Positions 1 to 5,138 of a stretch of DNA of 5,138 nt are shown here, piece after piece. This DNA is from JBFWUM01 sp050247255 (lineage in GTDB: Bacteria; Acidobacteriota; Vicinamibacteria; Vicinamibacterales; UBA2999), in assembly GCA_050247255.1 (NCBI GenBank), contig JBFWUM010000108.1, positions 1 to 5,138 of the forward strand, written 5' to 3'. A program made the translations under genes and the position numbers. Positions within the stretch are counted from its first letter, which is position 1. Every line of letters starts with the position of its first letter. The notes beneath the pieces were generated by a model. The model ran no database searches and was not told the origin of the DNA. It worked only from the letters and a program-made list of their open reading frames with translations.

Positions 1-29
1 TGCGCCGGCGGCGCGGAAGGACGGACGCT

Positions 30-521
30 GTGATCCATTACGTGTCGGGCGACATTCTGTTGAGCAACGCGAAGGCCATCGCCCACGGCGTGGCCGCGAA
101 GGATCCGATGACGCAGGGGCTGGCGCGCCTGCTGCACGAGAAGTTCCCTGCGATGCACAAGGACTATCACCACTGGTGCGACCAGGCGCATCCGGAGCCG
201 GGCTCGGCGTGGATGTGGGGCGGCACGGGCGGCGTGCGCGTCATCAACCTGATCACGCAGGAGGGCGGGTATGGACACGGCAGCCGGCCTGGCCGGGCAA
301 CGCTCAAGCATGTGCGGGATGCCCTGCGCGAGCTGGCGCTGATCGTGGAGCGGGAAGGGATCCCGTCGCTGGCGTTGCCGCGTCTGGCGACCGGCGTCGG
401 CGGACTCGACTGGCACGACGTGAAGCCGGTGGTCGAAGAGCGGCTCGGTGAGCTGGCGATTCCGGTCTACGTGTACGCCGAGTACCACGCGGGTAAGACC
501 GCCGTCGAGCCGAAGGCCTGA
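30..521 (+). CDS. Macro-domain (ADP-ribose-binding) protein
   Basis: A 163-residue single-domain protein, probably cytosolic, that should bind ADP-ribose or remove it from a target. Visible macro-domain features are the N-terminal 'GDIL' strand and turn (residues 7-10), the 'AIAHGVA' segment (16-22), the 'INLITQEGG' strand (72-80) and the glycine-rich phosphate loop 'ATGVGGLDW' (120-128). The Gly-Leu-Asp in that loop resembles the TARG1/DarG branch, where the loop aspartate (here D127) takes part in catalysis. I do not see an obvious equivalent of the TARG1 catalytic lysine after 'LIT'. The start is GTG at 30, with GGAAGGA about 8 bases upstream. The frame stays open to the window edge, but homologues as I know them begin at 'MIHYVSGDIL', supporting this start. 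No DarT-like toxin is visible next to it, though the upstream side is not in the window. The family call is firm; the substrate is unknown. Confidence 0.88.
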   Translation: MIHYVSGDILLSNAKAIAHGVAAKDPMTQGLARLLHEKFPAMHKDYHHWCDQAHPEPGSAWMWGGTGGVRVINLITQEGGYGHGSRPGRATLKHVRDALRELALIVEREGIPSLALPRLATGVGGLDWHDVKPVVEERLGELAIPVYVYAEYHAGKTAVEPKA

Positions 522-531
522 CGACGGCCGC

Positions 532-546
532 GCCCGCTTGTCGGGC
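532..546. terminator. Weak hairpin between convergent genes
   Basis: GCCCG (532-536) pairs with CGGGC (542-546) around a 5-base loop in the 88-bp gap between the convergent macro and DinB-like genes. The stem is short and no T-tract follows on either strand, so it is at best a weak bidirectional terminator. Position is the main argument. Confidence 0.2.
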
Positions 547-609
547 AGGCGCAGCCGTTGTCAGGAACGAAGGGCGACGTGCAACCGAGCCGCTTGTCCC
601 GTGGCTCCG

Positions 610-1143
610 TCAGGGACGCTGGCTGGCCGGCGGCACGTGACCGTTGAGGCGGAGGTAGACCACCATCTGCCCGTAGGTGTCCCACGTGTGGCCGAGCAGG
701 AAGTAGGCCACGCGCGCGCGGCTCGACATGCCGCCCATGAACGGCGGTACCTTCACTTGCTCCGTCATCTGCTCGGCGCTGAACTCGTTGATCACCGCTG
801 TGCCGTAGTCGAACGAGGCTTCGACGACCTTGATGATCTCGGCCTTCGAGGTCGCCTTGAGATTCACCTCGGGTGCAGGCGTCTTGCCGCCGAGCGCCTT
901 CATGAAGTTCAGGTTGGCTCCGGCCACGTGCAGCGCCTGGTCGCCGTAGTTGCGCTGCGCGGGCGTGGCCTTGAAGCCGAACTTGTCCTCGGGCATCTCG
1001 TTCGTGATCTTCACGAACGTCGCCTTCATGTCGGCCCAGTCCTTCAGAACCTCGGCCTTGATGTCGGCCTTCTGCGCGAAGGCGGGCGTTGACACAAGCG
1101 CGAGCACAGCCAGCGCACTGGCGAGACGAACAGCGGTTCTCAT
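610..1143 (-). CDS. Secreted DinB-superfamily protein
   Basis: A 177-residue protein with a clear Sec signal peptide: 'MRTAVR', a hydrophobic core of about 13 residues and an 'AFA|Q' cleavage site near residue 23. The mature part looks like the four-helix DinB/YfiT metal-binding fold. It has an amphipathic first helix with the 'WADMKATF' segment, 'YGDQALHVAGANLNFM' with a possible metal-ligand histidine in the second helix, and a 'LLGHTWDTYGQMVVYLRLNG' helix followed by 'VPPAS'. In many relatives a second histidine follows the first of that last helix by four residues; here it is threonine, so metal binding could be altered. Enzymes of this superfamily include thiol-dependent transferases, but most secreted members have no known function. 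The start is ATG with AGGGGGA about 7 bases upstream. It is divergent from the cytochrome operon and convergent with the macro gene. The name does not imply DNA damage repair. Confidence 0.82.
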   Translation of the reverse strand: MRTAVRLASALAVLALVSTPAFAQKADIKAEVLKDWADMKATFVKITNEMPEDKFGFKATPAQRNYGDQALHVAGANLNFMKALGGKTPAPEVNLKATSKAEIIKVVEASFDYGTAVINEFSAEQMTEQVKVPPFMGGMSSRARVAYFLLGHTWDTYGQMVVYLRLNGHVPPASQRP

Positions 1144-1165
1144 CGACGAATCCCCCTGGCCCGGG

Positions 1166-1171
1166 AGTATA
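1166..1171 (-). promoter_or_regulatory. Candidate -10 for the DinB-like gene
   Basis: On the minus strand this reads TATACT, a good -10 hexamer in a very GC-rich context, about 22 bp upstream of the DinB-like ATG. No consensus -35 is present at 17 bp. That position is the edge of the TTAA-containing direct-repeat box (1189-1207), so the promoter may depend on, or be blocked by, a regulator bound there. Assigned by eye only. Confidence 0.35.
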
Positions 1172-1188
1172 GGCGAGATCGCGCCGGC

Positions 1189-1208
1189 GGCCTTAAGGTG
1201 GCCTTAAT
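1189..1208 (+). promoter_or_regulatory. PmrA/QseB-type direct-repeat operator
   Basis: GGCCTTAA occurs at 1189-1196 and again at 1200-1207, a period of exactly 11 bp. The core, CTTAAG then 5 bases then CTTAAT (1192-1208), matches the known PmrA box (CTTAAT, 5 bases, CTTAAT) in spacing and in all but one position of the two half-sites. OmpR-family regulators bind such sites as a head-to-tail dimer, one helical turn apart. I found no other TTAA in the window, so two in phase are unlikely to reflect base composition. The box lies 42 bp before the SHP start, and the operon it precedes encodes a response regulator of this type. Whether it activates or represses cannot be told; no convincing -10 for the operon was recognised. 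The first half-site is part of an 8-bp palindrome, CCTTAAGG. Confidence 0.6.
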
Positions 1209-1249
1209 ACTCGACGTCTAGGCTGACTCCAGTTCGATAGGAGACAGCC

Positions 1250-1663
1250 ATGACCAATCGCATCCGACTGACAACCGCGACCGCCGTCCTCAGCGCGCTT
1301 CTGACCGGGGCCGTTGCCGCGACCGCGCCACGGGAGTTCCTCGCCGCGTTCGAGGCGAGCGCCCGGAAGGCCGAACCCACCTTCTCTGCCTCCGCGCCGC
1401 GGGGGCAGGCCTTCTTCAACGCCCGGCACGGCAACGACTGGACGTGCGCCACCTGCCACACGGCGAATCCGGCGGCCGGCGGCCGCCACACCGTGACCGG
1501 CAAGCTCATCAAGCCACTGGCGCCCTCGGCTCAGCCGGATCGGCTGACCGACCCCGCGAAGGTCGAGAAGTGGTTCGGCCGCAACTGTCACGACGTTCTG
1601 AACCGCGAGTGCACGGCCCGCGAGAAGGCGGATGTCGTGGCCTGGCTGCTCACCATCCGTTGA
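1250..1663 (+). CDS. shp: SHP-family (DUF1924) monohaem cytochrome c
   Basis: A 137-residue periplasmic c-type cytochrome of the sphaeroides haem protein (SHP) family. The signal peptide spans about residues 1-24 ('LSALLTGAVAA'). The single haem site is CATCH at 66-70, giving the proximal histidine H70. The diagnostic C-terminal block is 'VEKWFGRNCHDVLNREC' followed by 'TAREKADVVAWLL'. N112 corresponds to the asparagine that is the sixth haem ligand in SHP, and C113 with C121 should form the adjacent disulfide. In characterised SHP the asparagine dissociates on reduction, so the ferrous haem binds O2 and other small ligands; the true substrate is debated. The start is ATG with AGGAGA 5 bases upstream. 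It is the first gene of the operon, and its stop overlaps the ribosome-binding site of the DHC gene. H114, just after the cysteine, is a possible oddity, since I recall other residues there. Family assignment is strong. Confidence 0.9.
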   Translation: MTNRIRLTTATAVLSALLTGAVAATAPREFLAAFEASARKAEPTFSASAPRGQAFFNARHGNDWTCATCHTANPAAGGRHTVTGKLIKPLAPSAQPDRLTDPAKVEKWFGRNCHDVLNRECTAREKADVVAWLLTIR

Positions 1664-1673
1664 GGAGACTCCC

Positions 1674-2165
1674 ATGACGATTCGACTGACGACGCTGCTG
1701 ACCCTCGGTCTGGCTCTCCCTGCGTGGGCAGGCCAGAAGGCCGCCACCCCGCTCACGCCTGCCGCGACCTACAAGGAGGAGTGCGCCAGTTGCCACGTGC
1801 CCTATCCCGCACGCCTGCTCCCGGCGGAGTCGTGGCGGGCGCTGATGGCGGGCCTGCCGTCGCACTTCGGCACCAACGCGGCCCTCGACGCGCCGACGGC
1901 CAGCGTCATCGAGCGCTTTCTCGTCGCCAACGCGTCGATGCGCCCCGTGCGCAGCACGGCAGCGGACTCCCGGCCGGGCGCCGGCCCGGTGCTGCGGATC
2001 ACGGAGACGCGGTGGTTTCTGAAGGAGCACCGCGAGGTGCCGGCCCGAAAGTGGGCCTCGCCCGAGGTGAAGAGCAAGGCCAACTGCGCGGCCTGCCACA
2101 CGGGCGCGGAGCGCGGCAACTTCGATGACGGCGAGTCCGGTTCCGGCGGAGGGAGACGGCCATGA
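1674..2165 (+). CDS. dhc: Dihaem cytochrome c (DHC family)
   Basis: A 163-residue periplasmic dihaem cytochrome c, the expected electron donor to SHP. The signal peptide ends near 'LPAWAG' (residue 20). Haem site 1 is CASCH (37-41), followed by the family block 'VPYPARLLPAESWRALM'. Haem site 2 is CAACH (138-142) within 'VKSKANCAACHTGAERGNF'. H64 ('SHFG') and H119 ('KEHREVP') are likely distal ligands, in keeping with the bis-histidine haems of DHC. The 'LRITETRWFLKEHRE' segment (107-121) is also typical. I chose ATG at 1674, preceded by GAGGAG that overlaps the SHP stop; a longer in-frame start at 1632 lies inside SHP and would spoil the signal peptide. The stop overlaps the next gene's start (ATGA), implying translational coupling. 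The C-terminal tail, rich in Gly and Ser, differs from the 'VRIP'-like ending I expect. Confidence 0.9.
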   Translation: MTIRLTTLLTLGLALPAWAGQKAATPLTPAATYKEECASCHVPYPARLLPAESWRALMAGLPSHFGTNAALDAPTASVIERFLVANASMRPVRSTAADSRPGAGPVLRITETRWFLKEHREVPARKWASPEVKSKANCAACHTGAERGNFDDGESGSGGGRRP

Positions 2166-2710
2166 CGACAGCAGCACCGACGACACGTGTCTTCGTCTGG
2201 GATCGGGTGGTGCGCGCCGGGCATTGGCTGCTGGCTGCCGCATTCATGGGGGCCTTCCTCACCGCGGAGAGCGAGCGGCTGCGCCTGCTGCACGTGCGGC
2301 TCGGCTTGGCAGTGGTCGGGATCGTGCTCGTCCGGATCGTGTGGGGCTTCGTGGGCACGCGCTACGCCCGCTTCTCCGCGTTCGTGACCGGACCCGCGCC
2401 CGTCCTCCGCTATCTGAAGGCGGTCTTCTCCAGGCATCCCGAGCAGCATGTCGGTCACAACCCCGCAAGCGCGGCGGCCATCGTCGGAATGCTGGCGCTG
2501 GGCCTGACCACGGGCGCCACGGGCTGGATGGTGTACGAGGAGGTGGGCCCGGCCTGGCTGGGTGAGCTTCACGGGGCCTCGGCCTGTGCCATGCTCACGC
2601 TCGTGGTGCTCCACGTGGTCGGCGTCGTGCTCGCCAGCGTCCGCCTTCGTGAGAACCTCATCGGCGCGATGGTGACCGGCTGGAAGGCGGCGCCTCAGGA
2701 CCGCGCCTGA
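2162..2710 (+). CDS. Four-helix b-type cytochrome (b561/hydrogenase cyt b-like)
   Basis: A 182-residue inner-membrane cytochrome b of the bacterial b561/Ni-hydrogenase cytochrome b type. Hydrophobic segments lie at about 18-33, 45-62, 103-123 and 138-160. Likely haem-ligand histidines are H21 ('VRAGHWLL'), H44 ('LLHVRLG'), H137 ('GELHGAS') and H151 ('VVLHVVG'), enough for two b haems. The 'VGHNPASA' loop before the third helix and 'TGATGWM' at its end are typical of the family. The N-terminal 'VWDRVVRAGHW' matches the usual 'WD...R..HW' opening. It should oxidise quinol and pass electrons to the dihaem cytochrome c. Its ATG overlaps the DHC stop, with GGAGGGAGA just upstream. The response-regulator gene follows after 16 bp. 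SHP operons are known to carry such a dihaem cytochrome b, supporting the role. Confidence 0.87.
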   Translation: MTTAAPTTRVFVWDRVVRAGHWLLAAAFMGAFLTAESERLRLLHVRLGLAVVGIVLVRIVWGFVGTRYARFSAFVTGPAPVLRYLKAVFSRHPEQHVGHNPASAAAIVGMLALGLTTGATGWMVYEEVGPAWLGELHGASACAMLTLVVLHVVGVVLASVRLRENLIGAMVTGWKAAPQDRA

Positions 2711-2726
2711 AGGAGCGACGACGCGC

Positions 2727-3395
2727 GTGCGGATTCTGCTGGTGGAGGATGACGGGCTGCTCGGCGATGGCATCCAGGCCGGCTTGCGGCAGACCGGGTT
2801 CACCGTCGAGTGGGTCCGCGACGGGCTCGCGGCCGAGGCGGCCCTGGCCGTCGAACCGTTCGCGGCCATCGTCCTCGACCTCGGCCTGCCTGGTCTGAGT
2901 GGCATCGAGGTGCTGCGTCGCCTGCGCGCGGGGCGTAACCGCACGCCGGTGCTGATCCTGACGGCGCAGGATGCCGTCGACGATCGCATCCGAGGCCTGG
3001 ACGCGGGTGCGGACGACTACGCCGTCAAGCCGTTCGACCTTGGCGAGCTCGCGGCACGGCTGCGCGCGCTCATCCGCAGAGGAGATGGGCGCGCCACGCC
3101 CACGCTGACGGTAGGCGGTCTTGCGCTCGACCCGGCGGGCCGCGCCGTCACGCTGGCTGGCACCCCTGTGGAACTCTCGGCGCGCGAGTTCGCCATCCTG
3201 CACCTGCTGATGCGACACGCGGGCAGCGTGCTCACACGTGCGCAGCTCGAGGAACAGCTCTACGAGTGGGGGCAGGAGGTGGAGAGCAATACCGTGGAGG
3301 TGTTCATCCATCATCTCCGCAGGAAGCTGGGCGCCGAGCGGATCAAGACGATTCGCGGCGTCGGTTACCTGATGCCTGCGCCGGAGGGGCAGTGA
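2727..3395 (+). CDS. OmpR-family response regulator, QseB/PmrA-like
   Basis: A 222-residue cytosolic response regulator. The receiver domain covers about residues 1-117: acidic pocket E7, D8, D9, phosphoacceptor D51 ('IVLDLGLPG'), switch T79 ('LILTAQD') and K101 ('VKPFD'). The winged-helix DNA-binding domain covers about 125-219, with 'ELSAREFAILHLLM', 'VLTRAQLEEQLY', 'SNTVEVFIHHLRRKLG' and the wing 'IRGVGYLM'. The opening 'MRILLVEDDGLLGDGI' and the 'EEQLYEWGQEVESNTVEV' segment are typical of QseB/PmrA/TctD relatives. The start is GTG at 2727, 11 bases after AAGGAG; this is a slightly long gap, but the start fits the fixed family N-terminus. It sits downstream of the cytochrome genes and directly before its kinase. 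The PmrA-like box at 1189-1208 upstream of the operon is its most likely target, which would make the operon self-regulated. The physiological signal is unknown. Confidence 0.93.
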   Translation: MRILLVEDDGLLGDGIQAGLRQTGFTVEWVRDGLAAEAALAVEPFAAIVLDLGLPGLSGIEVLRRLRAGRNRTPVLILTAQDAVDDRIRGLDAGADDYAVKPFDLGELAARLRALIRRGDGRATPTLTVGGLALDPAGRAVTLAGTPVELSAREFAILHLLMRHAGSVLTRAQLEEQLYEWGQEVESNTVEVFIHHLRRKLGAERIKTIRGVGYLMPAPEGQ

Positions 3396-3397
3396 CG

Positions 3398-4738
3398 ATG
3401 GCCGCCCGCCCCCTTTCGCTCCGCGCGCGTCTGCTGGCGCTGGTGCTCTCGGCCGTGGTCGTCGCGTTCGTGCTCGCCACGGCTGGCGCCTACGTCGAGG
3501 CGCGCCACGAGGTCGACGCCCTGCTCGACGCGCACCTGGAGCAGTCGCTGGCGCTGCTGGTCGCGCAAGCCGGCGAGGACCTGGAAGAGTTCGACACCGA
3601 GCACGCGGGGGAGGGCGTGTCCGTCTCGAACGCGGTGGCGTTTCAGATCTGGGACCGCGGGACGCGGCTCGCGCTGCACTCGGCCAACGCGCCGGACACC
3701 CCGATGGGTGACCGCCAGACCGGATTCAGCGACCGCGTGATCGCGGGCACAGCGTGGCGCGTCTACACCTCCTGGGATCACGAGGGGGAGTACCTGATCC
3801 ACGTCGGCGAGCGTGCCGGTGCGCGGCAGGAGATTCTCGACGACCTCGTGGGCGCGATCCTGGCCCCGCTCCTTGTGGTCCTGCCCGTGCTCGGCCTGCT
3901 GGTGTGGCTGGCCGTGAGTCGCGGCGTGCGACCGGTAGCACGCGTGGCAGACGAGGTGCAGCAGCGGGATTCCGAGCGGCTCGACCCCCTCGGCCTCACC
4001 GGTGTCCCCGGCGAGCTCGTGCCACTGGTGGAACGGCTCAACACGCTGTTCGCCCGTGTGACGCGTTCGCTGGACCAGGAGCGGCGGTTCACCGCTGATG
4101 CCTCGCATGAGCTGCGCACGCCGCTCGCCGCGATCCGCGCCCAGGCGCAGGTAGCGCTCGGGGCCACCGATGCCGGCGAGCGCGCGGCGGTGCTGCAGAA
4201 GGTCATTGCCGGATGCGATCGGGCGGCTCGGCTCGTCGAACAGTTGCTGACGCTGGCGCGGCTCGACGGCACACCCGGAGAGGCGCCGGACACCGTCGAT
4301 CTCTCCAGGCTGGCTGCCGAGGTCGTGGCCGATGTGGCGCCAGTGGCGATGACCCGACGGATCGACGTGGGGCTGGAGGCGGCACCCGATGCCAGCGTGC
4401 GAGGACACGCCGCGCTGCTGCGTGTGCTGATCCGGAACCTCGTCGACAACGCCGTTCGGTACAGTCCCGACGGCAGCGACGTCCGTGTCGCAATGCAGCA
4501 GGACGGACGTCACATCATTCTGCGTGTGCGGGACAGCGGCGACGGCATTCCGCCGGTGGATCGCGCCCGCGTCTTCGAGCGCTTCTACCGTGTGGCGGGC
4601 GCGAGGGCAGACGGCAGCGGGCTCGGCCTTTCGATCGTGGCTCACATCGCCGAGATGCACGGCGCGCGGGTCGAGATCGGCGACGGCCTCGACGGCCGGG
4701 GCACGGGCGTTACGGTGACGTTCCCCGCCGGGGCCTGA
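3398..4738 (+). CDS. QseC-like sensor histidine kinase
   Basis: A 446-residue inner-membrane sensor kinase, partner of the preceding regulator. TM1 is about 11-33 and TM2 about 152-174. The periplasmic sensor between them (about 34-150) resembles the 2CSK_N domain of QseC/PmrB/TctE kinases. A HAMP-like linker leads to the dimerisation helix, with 'FTADASHELRTPL' and phosphoacceptor H237. The ATPase domain shows the N box 'RNLVDNAVRYS' (346-356, N347 and N351), G1 'DSGDGIP' (379-385), the F box 'FERFYR' and G2 'GSGLGLSIV' (406-414); all key residues are intact. The sensor includes an acidic stretch at 60-69 with an ExxE motif (E60, E63) and a histidine. I chose ATG at 3398 because GGAGGGG sits 8 bases upstream. 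A GTG at 3392 overlaps the regulator's stop (GTGA) but is only 2 bases from that site. The stimulus is not known. Confidence 0.92.
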   Translation: MAARPLSLRARLLALVLSAVVVAFVLATAGAYVEARHEVDALLDAHLEQSLALLVAQAGEDLEEFDTEHAGEGVSVSNAVAFQIWDRGTRLALHSANAPDTPMGDRQTGFSDRVIAGTAWRVYTSWDHEGEYLIHVGERAGARQEILDDLVGAILAPLLVVLPVLGLLVWLAVSRGVRPVARVADEVQQRDSERLDPLGLTGVPGELVPLVERLNTLFARVTRSLDQERRFTADASHELRTPLAAIRAQAQVALGATDAGERAAVLQKVIAGCDRAARLVEQLLTLARLDGTPGEAPDTVDLSRLAAEVVADVAPVAMTRRIDVGLEAAPDASVRGHAALLRVLIRNLVDNAVRYSPDGSDVRVAMQQDGRHIILRVRDSGDGIPPVDRARVFERFYRVAGARADGSGLGLSIVAHIAEMHGARVEIGDGLDGRGTGVTVTFPAGA

Positions 4739-4769
4739 TGGGGCCCACCCCGGTCAGCAATGATCGAGC

Positions 4770-4792
4770 CCCGCGAGGATAGCCGTCGCGGG
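4770..4792. terminator. Possible terminator hairpin after the operon
   Basis: CCCGCGA (4770-4776) pairs perfectly with TCGCGGG (4786-4792) around a 9-base loop, in the 77-bp gap between the convergent kinase and TPR genes. No T-tract follows on either strand, so it is not a canonical intrinsic terminator, though GC-rich bacteria often use such stems. A smaller GGGG/CCCC stem lies at 4740-4751, right after the kinase stop. Confidence 0.4.
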
Positions 4793-4815
4793 CGGGCCGC
4801 CGGTGAAGCTTTGCG

Positions 4816-5138
4816 CTACAGGCCGCGCTGCTCCACGTAGTCCCGCGCCCCGTCGAGTGCGGCGTCCGGCGCGCTCCGCTTCGTCAGGGACGAGACGACG
4901 GCGACATCCTTCTTCGCCTCGGCGATCGACCCGGCATCGGCCAAGGCCATGGCCCGGCCGGCATAGATGTAGGGGAGCAGGGGGTGGTCCTGTGCCAGGT
5001 CGAGCGCCCGTGTGAAGTCCGCGATCGCGGTGTCGAGCTGGCGGAGCTGGAAGCGCACGAGCCCGCGGTTGTAGAACGCGAGCACTTCCGCCGGCCCGAG
5101 CTGGCCGACTGTGATCGCGTGCTGGTATTCGGCAGCTG
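4816..5138 (-). CDS. TPR-repeat protein, 3' part only
   Basis: The last 106 or so residues of a tetratricopeptide-repeat protein; the gene runs off the window edge, so the start is missing. The frame is open from 5138 (beginning 'AAEYQHAITV') down to TAG at 4816-4818. One TPR unit is clear: 'VLAFYNRGLVRFQLRQLDTA' followed by 'IADFTRALDLAQDHP', with the usual small and aromatic residues at TPR positions. A second follows around 'PYIYAGRAMALADAGSIAEAKKDV', and an incomplete one precedes ('AAEYQHAITVGQLGP'). The tail 'DGARDYVEQRGL' has no repeat. A GTG at 5085 could act as a start but falls inside a repeat helix, so I treat it as internal. TPR arrays mediate protein-protein contacts; the partner and cellular location cannot be told from this fragment. 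It is convergent with the sensor-kinase gene and probably unrelated to the cytochrome operon. Confidence 0.8.
   Translation of the reverse strand, partial: AAEYQHAITVGQLGPAEVLAFYNRGLVRFQLRQLDTAIADFTRALDLAQDHPLLPYIYAGRAMALADAGSIAEAKKDVAVVSSLTKRSAPDAALDGARDYVEQRGL

Noticed and set aside
30..521. DarTG toxin-antitoxin module
   Set aside because: The protein is a lone macro domain of 163 residues, and no DarT-like gene lies downstream; the upstream side cannot be seen.
534..598. CCGCTTGTC repeated at 534-542 and 590-598, with a similar CCGTTGTC at 555-562
   Set aside because: Short, irregularly spaced and between convergent genes; most likely chance or drift.
448..1092. 214-codon plus-strand frame opposite the DinB-like gene
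   Set aside because: Arg/Leu/Val-rich product without a recognisable domain; the minus-strand frame has a signal peptide and family motifs.
1802..2989. 395-codon open frame on the minus strand across DHC, cytochrome b and the regulator
   Set aside because: Low-complexity Arg/Ser/Pro product spanning three well-supported genes on the other strand; a shadow frame.
3266..3397. Upstream extension of the kinase frame, starting inside the regulator
   Set aside because: The added residues are the regulator read in another frame and would place 44 polar residues before TM1; the ribosome-binding site supports ATG at 3398.
3365..4660. Long 431-codon open frame antisense to the sensor kinase
   Set aside because: Its product is rich in His, Arg and Gln with no domain. 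The plus-strand kinase has every expected motif, so this is a GC-rich shadow frame.
2727..4738. Reading the two-component pair as a PmrAB system for lipid A modification or as an adrenergic/quorum QseBC
   Set aside because: No eptA, arn or virulence genes are present. The similarity is at subfamily level and the neighbours are cytochromes, so the output is more likely the haem operon.
1..5138. CRISPR arrays, tRNA/rRNA genes, insertion sequences, attachment sites
   Set aside because: No repeat-spacer pattern, RNA-gene signature, transposase frame or terminal inverted repeats were seen.

Overview
This is a GC-rich bacterial segment with tightly packed genes, GTG as well as ATG starts, strong Shine-Dalgarno sites and short intergenic gaps. 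The secreted DinB-like protein with a C-terminal 'YLRLNG-VPPAS' signature is a type I associate with Acidobacteriota (Vicinamibacteria-like soil bacteria). A proteobacterium is the main alternative, because the central operon is best known from Proteobacteria. The taxonomic guess is inference only.

Layout. (1) 30-521, plus strand: a complete macro-domain (ADP-ribose-binding) protein. (2) 610-1143, minus strand: a secreted DinB-superfamily protein, convergent with the macro gene. (3) 1144-1249: a short divergent intergenic region holding two copies of GGCCTTAA spaced exactly 11 bp, which matches the form of a PmrA/QseB-type response-regulator box. (4) 1250-4738, plus strand: a five-gene operon encoding a secreted monohaem cytochrome of the SHP/DUF1924 family, a dihaem cytochrome c (DHC), a four-helix b-type cytochrome, an OmpR-family response regulator of the QseB/PmrA type and its QseC-like histidine kinase. 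Most junctions overlap or lie within about 20 bp. (5) 4816-5138, minus strand: the 3' part of a TPR-repeat protein, convergent with the kinase; its start lies beyond the window.

How the genes work together. The membrane cytochrome b would take electrons from the quinol pool and pass them to periplasmic DHC, which would reduce SHP. SHP is a c-type cytochrome whose sixth haem ligand is an asparagine that leaves on reduction, so the ferrous haem can bind O2 or another small ligand. The two-component system encoded in the same transcript probably controls the operon through the 11-bp repeat box upstream of the first gene, forming an autoregulatory loop. The same box sits next to a plausible promoter for the divergent DinB-like gene. 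The physiological role of SHP is unresolved, which makes this operon, its linked regulator and its candidate operator the most interesting part of the window.
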